Origin: CAVZLD01 sp963776055 | GTDB taxonomy: Bacteria > Planctomycetota > Planctomycetia > Pirellulales > Pirellulaceae | DNA: 64,000 nucleotides | Direction: 5' to 3' | NCBI GenBank assembly: GCA_963776055.1 | Contig: CAVZLD010000001.1 | Location: forward strand, 124,001 to 188,000 | Part shown: positions 29,603-40,315 of the stretch, piece by piece | Numbering within the stretch: position 1 is the first letter of the stretch | Layout: every line of letters begins with the position of its first letter | Notes under the pieces: generated by a model | What the model saw: the letters and a program-made list of their open reading frames with translations, nothing else | Databases searched by the model: none | What the model was told of the DNA's origin: nothing | Translations under genes and position numbers: made by a program

Positions 29603-31175
29603 TCAGTCTTCGTCCGGGGCGTCTTCCAGATTCCAATGCCGTCGAGCAGCGGCGACGAGCTTTCGCAATTCGCCGACGCTCGTCACGCGTTCCCATTCGC
29701 GCCGTGCCAGGGCGGCCATCCCCCCCGGCGGCTCACGCATCTCTTGCTGGAAGTAGCTTATGAAAATCGCACCGATCCAGCGAGTGATCAATGCCTGCAC
29801 GACGCCCTGCATGGCGCCGCCGGCGAGTGTGCCGACGCCGGGAACACCTTTGATCAGCGAAGCGATACCGGAAGCGACCGCCGGCGTGGCGGCACTGGTC
29901 CCCAGCACCCCCAGCAGGTTCTTGCCCTGCTGACCCAGCAACTGCACCACGACGTCGACGTCAATCTCCTGGTGGTAGACGCGCGCCAGGTCGAGCACCA
30001 TTTTGGTCGAGATCGCGAAACCGGCGGCCAGGTCGACGACCGGCAAAGGACTCAATGCCGCGGCCCCGGCCGCCCCCCACGTGTACCGGTCGACGATCTC
30101 CCAAGCCCGTTGGTCTAACGCATCCCGGACGCGCTGCTTGGCCTCATCCACCAAGCCGCGAGATTGGAGCAGCAGGTTGCCCAGCAGCAGGTCGCGACCG
30201 TCCTGGCGAGCAATCTTCAGCATTCGTTCGGCGAGCGGTTCGATGTCCGGCGGCTCGTCGACCAACTCCTCGCGCTGCGTTCCGTCGGGCAGGGTCCGCA
30301 CGCGCGGTCGCTGAGTGCTCCGCGAACGTACCGCCACAATATCCTGCCGTGGCACGAAATCACTGACTTGGCGGCCGATCTGGCCGAGTAGCGCTTCGCG
30401 GTCGCGCTCGGAAAACCAATCCTCCTTGTTTAAACAGATCAGAATCCGTTTTTCCATTTCCGAGAGCTGCTGCAACAATCGAAACTCGGAGTCGCGCAGC
30501 GGCCCATCCAGGACCATCAAGACCAGGTCGGCGTCCTTCGCCTCCTCGGCGGCCACGTGTTCCCGCTGCGTTCCATCGACCTCGCCTAGCCCGGGCGTGT
30601 CGACCAGCAGCACTTGATCATGACCCGGCCAGGGGATTTCGTTCCGCTGCAAGGTCGTTCCTCCCGCGCAGGTCGGTGGCAAAAACCTCTCGACCGGCGA
30701 GGGCATTCAGGAGCGAGGATTTTCCACTGGAAATCGTACCGAAAGCGACGATCTCCAGCGTCTGACGTTCTTGCTTCTCTTCGATGGCGCGAACCAACGG
30801 CGTCAATTCACTCCGCAGTTGGGCGGAAACCGCTGGGTCATTCCGTAACTCAGATACCTCGGCCAGATTGTCGGCCACCTCCCGCTCCCGTTCGGACAGG
30901 CTCATCTGGCTCGGATTCCGCGCTTGCTCCGCCTTCCGTTTCCGTTTCCGTGTGGTGCTGCGCCACACGTACCACACGATCCATCCGCTGAGGCCCAACA
31001 GCAAGCAGGTCCCGAGCCCGATTGCCACGAGATAGGCCATCCCCCAAACGGGGCCCAATTGCTGGGCCGCCTCGTACTGTCGCAGAATCGCAACCGGTAA
31101 ATAGACGAGTACCAGTCCGATAATCGCCAGAACGACGAGGAACCGCAGCCCAGGAAGACTTGGAAGTCGAAACAT
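29603..31175 (-). CDS. DUF697-like membrane GTPase, first of a tandem pair, one frame break
   Basis: About 523 residues. Two N-terminal membrane helices (FLVVLAIIGLVLVYLPVAI and MAYLVAIGLGTCLLLGLSGW), a basic linker, a helical segment, then a GTPase domain with G1 (AFGTISSGKSSLLNALAG), G3 (LLVDTPGLGEVDG) and G4 (CLNKED). The C-terminus has the DUF697-type hydrophobic region (LPVVDLAAGFAISTKMVLDLARVYH, GVPGVGTLAGGAMQGVVQALITRWIGAIF). An extra base at 30662 splits the frame; removing it gives TDLRGGTTLQRNEIPW. It precedes a similar GTPase by eight bases. A T7 run and TAGCAC lie 10-30 bases before the ATG on the minus strand. Confidence 0.77.
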
Positions 31176-31206
31176 ATGCGCCGATGTGCTACCGCGACCA
31201 AAAAAA

Positions 31207-31701
31207 GGATCGGGCTCCGAGAATGCGGCTTCGGGCCGATCACGGATCCCGCGAGATGCCCCTCCGGGGAGCTAATCCCAACATTCTACGTAGGTGAGCG
31301 TCGATCTGGGAAGGGCGAGCCTGACGCGTCTATCGCCTGGGGTCGGTCCCGGCAAGGCGGATCGAGTTCTGCTGGACAACCCACGCACGGCGCGGTCCGG
31401 TCGGGAGTGCGCGTGATCTGGACTCCGTGCGGCACGCGGATGGATTGTCTCGCGTTCGTCGGGCTGTTTGGCGCGAACGAAAGAGATGCTGCCATGTCGA
31501 ATTTCGAAAAAATCGGTCCCTTGAGCGGCATTTTCGGTTGGAGCACGGTTTCTGACATAAGTTTTTCAGTAAGCGCACCTCTCGCTCGGTCTTCGCGAAC
31601 GGATGCGAGTAGGCGTAGTAATCCACCTCACAGCGCACGATTCGAGTGCGTGTCAACGAGCCCCGATGCAAGCGATCTTATCTGTCGCTGAGGAGACCCC
31701 A
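31207..31701 (+). other. Intergenic region with no recognised gene
   Basis: About 490 bases between the divergent GTPase and hypothetical genes. No convincing frame, RNA or repeat was seen. Confidence 0.4.
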
Positions 31702-32364
31702 ATGAACCGCCGATTTCCTTTGGTGAAAACACTTGCTTTTTTGACGTTGTTCTTTGGCCTCGCGTCGATCACCGTAGCGCAGGATTTCATTAACTCGCAT
31801 GTGATTCCCAATAGCCTGCGCGTGATCCAGATCGAAGAAGATTGGGAACTGAGCGTCGGCGAAACGGACACGAAAGTGACGGCTCCTCAGGTCACCACAG
31901 CGATTTCACCGCAAGGTGACGTAAGTGGCCTTCATGCGATCTTCAACATCAATCATCAAGCGCTCGACGTCTTTGCACCGGGCGGGATGCAATTGCAGCT
32001 GTGGAACGGCGAATCGGCGATCTCTTACTTCAAGATTCGCGATGGCGACGTGTTGGCGATCAACGGCGAGGCCGTTCGCTGGACACAACGAATGTCGCTA
32101 AATGACGGAGTGTTGACTTTCAAGATTGTGAACGGCACTTCTGAAACGTGGAATGAGTTTGGCGACGAGAAATTGCTGACCGCCGCGATCGCGACCGAGA
32201 TTCCCAATCTCAACTTGTACGACCCTCACGTCTCGGTGAACAGTTCCGGGACTGTATTCGCGGGTAACCGTGTCGACTGGCTGGTCTTAAAACGCGTCCG
32301 GGCCTTTACCGCTGATGGTCAAGTGTTCTCGATCAACGTGGACATTGATGTAGACCATGAATAG
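31702..32364 (+). CDS. Secreted hypothetical protein
   Basis: 220 residues with a clear signal peptide (TLAFLTLFFGLASITVA, cleavage before QDF). The mature part is rich in beta-strand-like stretches (NSLRVIQIEEDWELSVG, HAIFNINHQALDVFAPGGMQLQLWNG, VFSINVDIDVD) and has no cysteines or catalytic motif. GAGGAG precedes the ATG by about six bases. The frame is open 33 codons upstream, but the signal peptide fixes the start. I do not recognise the family. It may be co-transcribed with the TadG-like gene, which starts 107 bases later. Confidence 0.6.
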   Translation: MNRRFPLVKTLAFLTLFFGLASITVAQDFINSHVIPNSLRVIQIEEDWELSVGETDTKVTAPQVTTAISPQGDVSGLHAIFNINHQALDVFAPGGMQLQLWNGESAISYFKIRDGDVLAINGEAVRWTQRMSLNDGVLTFKIVNGTSETWNEFGDEKLLTAAIATEIPNLNLYDPHVSVNSSGTVFAGNRVDWLVLKRVRAFTADGQVFSINVDIDVDHE

Positions 32365-32471
32365 ACCGTGGGGATGACCAGAGTCTTCTTGCGAAACCTG
32401 GCAGGCAATGTTGCGTGCGGTCTGGGACCACGGCGATCCCGCCGCATCGACGCAAATACGCCGGAGATGGA

Positions 32472-33641
32472 ATGACTATGAACTACCGTCCACGATTTTC
32501 TTCGTGCCCCAGGCGAGGCAATATTGCCGTACTGGCGGTCTTCCTGCTGATTGGCATGATCGCCCTGCTGGCGTTTGCCTTGGATCTGGGTGTCGTCTTC
32601 ACCATGCGTTCCGCACTGCAACGCTCAGCCGATGCCGCCGCGATGGCCGGTGCCTGGCGATTGCTCGAGGAACAGGGAGATCTCGATGATACACCACGGG
32701 AAACGGAAGTCGCTCGCACGCAGGAGACGATCACAAGATATGTGGGTCTGAACCCGGTCGGGCGGCGGGAATTGTCTCTGGCCACCGACGACGTTGAAAT
32801 CGGACACCTCGATGTACTCTACGACCGAACGAAAGCAATCGATGTGGCGTCGCCCGAGCCTTTCAATGCAGTGTCTGTTCGCGTACAGCGGACGGACGCT
32901 GTCAATGGTGCGATTCCGCTGTTCTTCGCCCGCGCACTGGGGCGTGACCGGTTAGGGCAGATCGGTGAGGCGACCGCCGCGTTTTGGTGCAGTTTTCAAG
33001 GCTTTCAGATGCCCTCCGACGGGTCGAACTTGGGGATCATTCCGATCACCATGGACGAGGGTTCCTGGCTGACTCTCGTGGAGCAGTTGGAAAACCATGG
33101 TGGTGAGGACAACTACCGCTGGGATGAAGATTCGAAATCGCTCGTTCCCGGCACCGACGGAATTCCCGAAGGTAACCTCTACCCGGAAGACGTGGGTGAG
33201 CCCGGCAATCGAGGAACAGTCGACATCGGCAGCAGTGGGAACAGTACAGCGGATCTCGTGCGACAGATCCTCGATGGAATCACGGCAGCGGATCTAGCCC
33301 ACCATGGCGGCGAACTTCGACTCGACGCGAATGGCGAATTGTTCCTGAATGGTGATACCGGGATTAGTGCCAGCCTGAAAGCGCCTCTCGACGAGATTAA
33401 GGGACAACCACGCGTCATCCCGATATTTCGGGAGGTAAATGGAAACGGCAATAACGCCATGTACACGATCGTCGGCTTTGCCGGAATCCGCATCATGAAC
33501 GTCAAGTTGACCGGCAGCTTGAATAGCAAGAAGGTGATTGTTCAACCTTCGTGCGTGACGATGGGTGGCGGCATCCCTTATACGGATGGTGGCCAAAGTC
33601 CCACGCACTTCATTTACTCTCCAGTCGTCCTGGTGCGTTAG
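32472..33641 (+). CDS. TadG-like (Tad/Flp pilus assembly related) protein
   Basis: 389 residues. The N-terminus RRGNIAVLAVFLLIGMIALLAFALDLGVVFTMRSALQ followed by RSADAAAMAGA is the hallmark of TadG/TadE-like pseudopilin proteins: a single membrane helix and the conserved SADAAALAGA segment. The long extracytoplasmic remainder shows no known domain. Such proteins act in Tad pilus assembly or at the cell envelope. A perfect hairpin terminator follows the stop. A separate Flp pilin gene lies at about 50.4 kb, but no other Tad genes are in the window. Confidence 0.72.
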   Translation: MTMNYRPRFSSCPRRGNIAVLAVFLLIGMIALLAFALDLGVVFTMRSALQRSADAAAMAGAWRLLEEQGDLDDTPRETEVARTQETITRYVGLNPVGRRELSLATDDVEIGHLDVLYDRTKAIDVASPEPFNAVSVRVQRTDAVNGAIPLFFARALGRDRLGQIGEATAAFWCSFQGFQMPSDGSNLGIIPITMDEGSWLTLVEQLENHGGEDNYRWDEDSKSLVPGTDGIPEGNLYPEDVGEPGNRGTVDIGSSGNSTADLVRQILDGITAADLAHHGGELRLDANGELFLNGDTGISASLKAPLDEIKGQPRVIPIFREVNGNGNNAMYTIVGFAGIRIMNVKLTGSLNSKKVIVQPSCVTMGGGIPYTDGGQSPTHFIYSPVVLVR

Positions 33642-33666
33642 GTGTTCCAGACGTGGACAGATTCCT

Positions 33667-33698
33667 AAACGGCTGCGGTGCTCTACCCGCAGCCGTTT
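33667..33698 (+). terminator. Perfect 12-bp hairpin after the TadG-like gene
   Basis: AAACGGCTGCGG and its exact complement with an eight-base loop, starting 26 bases after the stop. The downstream sequence has only a short T run. Confidence 0.65.
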
Positions 33699-33876
33699 GC
33701 TGTTGAGTTGCTTCATCGTCGCGGTCCGTCGAGTTGAACCGCGGCGAGATGACCAGCCTAGTGCGTGTCGCACGGACGCGTAGTCTTCGTGGCGATGTTG
33801 TTTCCCAGTAGAAAGGGTGACGCGTCGCTACAGGGAAGTGCGAAGTGCTACGTGCTGCAATGGACCTTCTTCCATC

Positions 33877-33911
33877 AAAAAAAGGCCGAGCAACGACTGT
33901 GTTGCCCGACC
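33877..33911 (-). terminator. Rho-independent terminator of the Cys-rich protein gene
   Basis: On the minus strand GGTCGGGCAAC, a six-base loop, GTTGCTCGGCC and then seven T residues, 29 bases after the stop codon. Confidence 0.75.
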
Positions 33912-33939
33912 CTTTGAGTCGCCTTCGTCAGTCTGTTTC

Positions 33940-34290
33940 CTAGCGGGCAAATGCACGCCCGTGACGGGTGACAACGACGTCCACCTCATGGTCGCAACAA
34001 GGCCAGCAGTAGGTTGCAATCTTGCGTCCAAGGAATCCTCTACGCCACTTCACGCAGGGCTCCTCACCACAGCAGCAAGCTGGCAGGCAGATGTCTACCT
34101 CGTACGTGCAGCAGTTGCAGGGGTCTTTCACGCACAGTTTCACCTTCACCGGGGGCGGCGGAGGCGGAGGGGCCGGACAGCAGCAGACTTGCGCTTGGCA
34201 CGAGTGGCAACAAGCCACGGCCGTGGTTCCGAAAACGGAAGCTGCCAGAAGACAACCGGCTAACGCGATGGCAAAATACTTCGGTTTCAT
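33940..34290 (-). CDS. Small secreted Cys-rich protein with polyproline stretch
   Basis: About 116 residues. A signal peptide (FAIALAGCLLAASVFGTTAVA) precedes a mature protein with about 20 cysteines, many paired or tripled (CCHSCQ, QVCCCP, PCNCCTYEVD, LPACCCGEEPC, YCWPCCDHEVD), and a seven-proline run. The density suggests disulfide cross-linking or metal binding at the cell surface. AAGGAG lies seven bases before the ATG at 34290; a second ATG at 34293 is also possible. It has its own promoter and terminator, so it is a single-gene unit. I do not recognise a named family. Confidence 0.7.
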   Translation of the reverse strand: MKPKYFAIALAGCLLAASVFGTTAVACCHSCQAQVCCCPAPPPPPPPVKVKLCVKDPCNCCTYEVDICLPACCCGEEPCVKWRRGFLGRKIATYCWPCCDHEVDVVVTRHGRAFAR

Positions 34291-34335
34291 CATGCTACTC
34301 CTTAAGTACACGAACGAAAACGACTCCGTAAGACT

Positions 34336-34363
34336 AGCTTACACCGCCAATCGGATCTCGCAA
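34336..34363 (-). promoter_or_regulatory. Putative promoter of the Cys-rich protein gene
   Basis: On the minus strand TTGCGA (34363-34358), 16 bases, TAAGCT (34341-34336), about 45 bases before the ATG. Confidence 0.45.
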
Positions 34364-34731
34364 TGCCCAGCACGGAGGGAACGGCGTAAGTTTTTAATTG
34401 TCGACTTTTTCGCGTCGTGGAGCGATCCGGCGGAGCGTACGAATGTGTACTGTCATGGCGAAATCGGTCGCAACCGGGCTCCTCCGATAATTCGCTGGTC
34501 GCGCACCGCCAGCCTCGGTTACTGAGGGAATCGTAGTGCTCGGACTCGAACGCGAACGGGCCGTTTTTACGCTGTCTCTTCCGTTTTTGTGCCCTTCTTC
34601 GCAGCCATCGTAGCCACCGCGTTACGCTGTCTCGGGCCAGTGACAGAAGCATCCGGAGTGGCGTCACGAGGTCTGATGAATTCGTCCGAGATCCGGGTGT
34701 CTTCAACCTCGGACCGTCGCCTTGGGCCGGA

Positions 34732-34770
34732 TTGCCAACGCCTCGCCGCGGGCAGGTAGAATCTCGCCGC
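34732..34770 (+). promoter_or_regulatory. Putative leaderless promoter of the SDR gene
   Basis: TTGCCA (34732-34737), 19 bases, TAGAAT (34757-34762), then eight bases to the ATG. No ribosome site is present. The downstream bases resemble those before selB. Confidence 0.42.
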
Positions 34771-35587
34771 ATGTCGCGTAACTGGCACGGGAAAACGATC
34801 GTTGTCACCGGTGGCTCGTCGGGGTTGGGGCTGGCCATCGCGGAAGAGTTTGCGCAGCAGGGCGGTCGGTTGGTTTTACTCGCGCGAGACGCGTCTCGTC
34901 TGCAGCAGGCGCGGGCGACGATCGAGCGGGGGAAAGCTCCGCGGGCGGATGTTCGCACCATGATGGCGGACCTGAGCGTCGCCGGAGGATGTCACCCACG
35001 CGTTTGCACAGATTCAGCAGGATTACTCGTCGATCGATGTTTTGGTGAACGCGGCGGGCATCTCGGCACGCTCTGCGATCCTGGACACAACGGAGGCGGA
35101 TTTCCAGTTACTGTGGGATCTGAATTTCCTGGGCGTTGTTCGCTGCACACGCGCGGCATCGGAGCGTCTTCTGCAGGCTCGCGGACATGTTGTGAATGTC
35201 GGCTCACTGGCCAGTAAGATCGCCGCGCGGTATCTGGGAGCCTATCCTGCCAGCAAATTTGCTGTCGCAGCCTACTCGCAGCAGTTGCGTCTGGAGCTGG
35301 GTCCGCGTGGTCTGCATGTGCTGTTGGTCTGTCCCGGGCCACTCGCGCGCGAGGATGCTGGTCGTCGCTATGATGCGCAGGCCACCGGGCTGCCGGAGTC
35401 GGCACGGCAACCGGGAGGCGGCGCCCGGTTGAAGCGGATCAATCCGCATTGGCTGGCGCGGCGGATTGTGTCCGCTTGCGAACGGCGAAAAGCGGAATTG
35501 GTGGTACCGGGCACGGCTCGCTGGCTGTTCGCCTTAGCGCAACTCTCGCCCGCTCTCGGCGATTGGATCCTCCGCCGTAAGACCTGA
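34771..35587 (+). CDS. SDR family oxidoreductase, one frame break
   Basis: Classical short-chain dehydrogenase/reductase of about 272 residues. The cofactor site is TGGSSGLGLAIAEE (TGxxxGxG), the stabilising motif is VNAAGIS, and the catalytic Ser and YxxxK are in NVGSLASKIAARYLGAYPASKFAVAAYSQQL. An extra G near 34984 splits the frame; removing it gives EDVTHAFAQIQQDYSSIDVL leading into VNAAG. The substrate is unknown; the C-terminal VVPGTARWLFALAQLSP is reminiscent of membrane-associated lipid-acting SDRs. The ATG is preceded closely by a -10-like hexamer. Confidence 0.85.
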
Positions 35588-35597
35588 ATGGGGCGTC

Positions 35598-35626
35598 TTG
35601 CGTGGTCCCGCGGGTTGTGGCACGAT
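35598..35626 (+). promoter_or_regulatory. Putative promoter of xylA
   Basis: TTGCGT, 17 bases, CACGAT, ending about 50 bases before the xylA ATG; GAGGAG is the ribosome site. Confidence 0.45.
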
Positions 35627-35676
35627 GTGACTTCTGTGGATATTTGAGCCGTTTTGTGAATGCGAGGAGTTGTGCC

Positions 35677-36988
35677 ATGACCGCGTTTCCGGAGGTGGGA
35701 AAGATCCGTTACGAGGGGCCGGAGAGCAAGAACCCGTTGGCCTTTCGCTGGTACAACGAGGAGGAAGTGGTCGAAGGTCTGACGATGAAGGACCACTTGC
35801 GTTTCAGCGTGGTGTATTGGCACACCTTTCGCGGTAACGGCAGCGATCCGTTCGGTGCACCCACGATGCTGCGACCCTGGGATGATGGTTCCGAATCCGT
35901 CGAAAACGCGAACCAGCGGGCCCGCGTCGCGTTTGAGTTCATCGAGAAGCTGGGCGCTCCCTACTACGCATTCCACGACCGCGACGTGGCGCCGGAAGGG
36001 GCAGACCTGGCCGAGACAAATCGCAATCTGGATGCCGTCGTGCAAGTGTTGAAGGAAGAGCAGGAGCGGACCGGCATCAAGCTGTTGTGGGGTACGGCCA
36101 ACCTGTTCAGCAACCCGCGGTACATGCACGGCGCGGCGACGACCTGCAACGCCGACGTCTACGCCTACGCCGCGGCGCAGGTCAAGAAGTGCCTGGAAGT
36201 CACGAAGGAATTGGGCGGCGAGAATTACGTTTTCTGGGGCGGGCGAGAGGGCTATCAGAACCTGTTCAACACCGACCTGAAACGGGAGATGGATCACCTG
36301 GGACGGTTCTTCCACATGGCCGTGGACTACGCCGACAAGATCGGGTTTCACGGGACCTTTCTGATTGAGCCCAAGCCGAAGGAACCGACCAAGCATCAGT
36401 ACGATTCCGACGCGGCCGCCTGCATCAACTTCCTGCGGGCCTACGATCTAACCGATCGGTTCAAGCTGAATATCGAAACGAACCACGCGACGCTGGCCGG
36501 TCACACGATGATGCACGAGCTGGACTACGCCGGGAATGCAACACCTGCTCGGTTCGATCGATGCCAACACCGGTGATCTGTTACTCGGTTGGGACACGGA
36601 CCAGTTTCCCACGAACATCTACCTCACGACGGAAGTGATGCTGATGCTGCTCAAGTACGGCGGCATTGCCCCGGGGGGAGTGAATTTCGACGCGAAGGTT
36701 CGTCGCGAGAGCTTCGAACCGATCGACCTATTCCATGCGCATATCGGCGGAATGGATACCTTCGCCCGTGGTCTGAAGATTGCCGCCGCGATTCGTGCTG
36801 AGGGAACGCTGGCTTCCTTGTTGAAGCAACGTTACGCCAGCTGGGACGCGGGAATCGGCGCGGAAATCGAAGCGGGACGCCACACGTTCGAATCGCTGGA
36901 AAGCTATATGCTCGAGAAGGGCAACAGCGATCCGAATCAGAGCGGACGTCAAGAGATGCTGGAGAACTTGATCAACCAGTACATCTGA
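35677..36988 (+). CDS. xylA: Xylose isomerase, one frame break
   Basis: Interconverts D-xylose and D-xylulose with divalent metals in the cytoplasm. The sequence is a close match to the long (class II) xylose isomerases: VGKIRYEGPESKNPLAFRWYN, HTFRGNGSDPFG, APYYAFHDRDVAPEG with the catalytic His, NYVFWGGREGY, LIEPKPKEPTKHQYD with metal ligands, and NIETNHATLAGHTMMHEL. One extra A at about 36535 ends the first frame; without it DYAG joins MQHLLGSIDANTGD and continues to LENLINQYI. About 436 residues, the usual length. GAGGAG lies about eight bases before the ATG. Confidence 0.95.
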
Positions 36989-36996
36989 CGACCTGG

Positions 36997-37619
36997 TCAT
37001 AGATTGAAGCGAACGCCGCGCTTGGCGAGGTCGGAGATCAGCTGTGGGGGCGTCGTGTACTGCACGGCGTCCAATCCGGCCTCGCGGGCACTCGCGACAT
37101 TCTCCGGCCGATCGTCAATGAACAGCAGATCCGCCGGCTCGAGCCCGGTCGCTTCGCTGGGCGACCTGGAAGATCTTTTGCTCCGGCTTCGAAGCTCCCA
37201 CGCGGTAGCTGAGGATACACGGGTCGAAGTACTTCTGGATGATCGCGAATCGGCCGCCATGGACAAATTCCCAGTGCGGCTCGCAGGTATTGGAGAGGAT
37301 TCCCAGACGGTATCCGGCGGCGCGCAGATGAGCCACGATCGGAATCACCGGGACGTTCAGCTGGAACATGTCACTCCCGGCCTGCAGCAAGTGCCGCGCG
37401 ATCCGGCTGACTGCCCGTGAGTTCGCAGAACGAGTCGAAGAATTCGTCCGTTGTCAGGTCCCCGCGTTCAAAACGTTCCTGCAGTCCTTCCTCAAAAACG
37501 ACTCGTTGCACGGTTTCCTCCGAAACCTTCGCGACCTCGGCCATCTGCCGAGCGGCCAGATCGTGGTCGAACGTTAGCAGGACATTGCCCAAGTCGAAAT
37601 AGACGAGCTCAATAGGCAT
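36997..37619 (-). CDS. HAD-superfamily (subfamily IA) hydrolase, two frame breaks
   Basis: About 207 residues. Motif I is VYFDLGNVLLTFD, the DxGN variant seen in the YihX-like branch, with Asp as nucleophile. Motif II is GILSNTCEPHW, the motif III lysine lies in VGASKPEQKIFQ, and motif IV is LLFIDDRPENV. Extra bases near 37388 and 37159 break the frame; with them removed the motifs fall in order in one protein. Probably a sugar-phosphate or small phosphate-ester phosphatase; substrate unknown. AAGGAG lies about 12 bases before the ATG. It is 26 bases downstream of the DUF1080 gene and probably in the same operon. Confidence 0.82.
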
Positions 37620-37645
37620 CGGCTCGCCGGATCTCCTTCGGATCT

Positions 37646-38275
37646 TCAGGGGGCCAGGAGACGAAGTTGGATGTTGCGGTACCAGGCTTCGGTGGGAGGA
37701 CCGCCGTGGATTTGGAGGGCGATCACTCCGTCTCGCGGAATGTCCGCCTCCGGTTCTTGATAGTCGACCGTCTGGACGCCGTTGAGCCAGAGTTGGATGC
37801 GGTCTCCCTCGCAACGGATCCGATACTCGTTCCAGTCGTTCGGTCGCACGATCTTCTTCAGATCCAGCGACGCATCCGGGCCCGCCAGGACTCGTTTCCG
37901 CCGCGATTCATCGTAGAGTTTTCCCCACCAGCCCTTGCCGACATCCGCTTGATAACCGGACACTTCGTGGTGTTGCGGAATCCGTCGCGTTCGGAACTGA
38001 ATGCCGGCGTTGGCGCCTTCGCCCCGCACCTTGACCTGCAGCCGCAATTCAAAGTCCTGGTAGACTTTCTGCGTGCAGAGGAACTCGTTCCGGGGGACCG
38101 GATCGGTTAGCTGGCCGCCCACAATGGCGCCGTCCTCGATCCGGAATGCGTCCTGGTTGCCTTCCCAGCCGGCGAATGTCTTGCCATCGAACAGCGGTTG
38201 CCATTCGTCCGCCACCGCCACCGTGTTTCCGCTCGCCCAGCAGCATCCCGCCAACAAGAGACAGCACCATTTCAT
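37646..38275 (-). CDS. DUF1080 (3-keto-disaccharide hydrolase-like) secreted protein
   Basis: About 209 residues with a signal peptide (MKWCCLLLAGCCWASG...AVADEW). The rest is a single LamG-like DUF1080 domain: WQPLFDGKTFAGWEG, AFRIEDGAIVGGQLTD, FELRLQVKVRGEGANAGIQFRTRRI, GYQADVGKGWWGKLYDESRR and GVIALQIHGGPPTEAWYRNIQLR. Some members hydrolyse 3-keto glycosides; many planctomycete copies are uncharacterised. GGGAGGA lies nine bases before the ATG at 38275. The frame is open upstream, but the signal fixes the start. It is divergent from ilvD. Confidence 0.88.
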   Translation of the reverse strand: MKWCCLLLAGCCWASGNTVAVADEWQPLFDGKTFAGWEGNQDAFRIEDGAIVGGQLTDPVPRNEFLCTQKVYQDFELRLQVKVRGEGANAGIQFRTRRIPQHHEVSGYQADVGKGWWGKLYDESRRKRVLAGPDASLDLKKIVRPNDWNEYRIRCEGDRIQLWLNGVQTVDYQEPEADIPRDGVIALQIHGGPPTEAWYRNIQLRLLAP

Positions 38276-38459
38276 CGCAGCAGGTCCTCCCGAAAGCCTC
38301 GGTTTTAGCCGCTTTCGCCGGTTCTGGGAATCATGCTGCCCGGTGCGCTGAACCTCAGATTTTTTTTGTGTTCCCCGCGTCGGGTGCCCATCCCGGTGGG
38401 GGACGACTTGTTCTACAATCGGCGGTTTTGGGAATCTCATAGATCTGGGGAGTGAACTG

Positions 38460-40140
<1,681 letters not shown>

Positions 40141-40168
40141 TTCCTGCGACGCGTGCTCGCCGTCTCGC

Positions 40169-40196
40169 TTGGCCTGAGCCCGCTGAGCGCTATAAA
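40169..40196 (+). promoter_or_regulatory. Putative promoter of the MoxR/VWA operon
   Basis: TTGGCC, 16 bases, TATAAA, 120 bases before the ATPase start. A good -10 match in an otherwise GC-rich region. Confidence 0.45.
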
Positions 40197-40315
40197 GACC
40201 AGGTGGGTCGCTTGCGCGATCCGATCTCATCGCGACAGCGACCGATCCGGTCGGCCGCCGTCTCGCAGCGACTTGCCGTCTGCCAGAGGCGTCACGACCT
40301 CCAGGAGGAGCGGGG

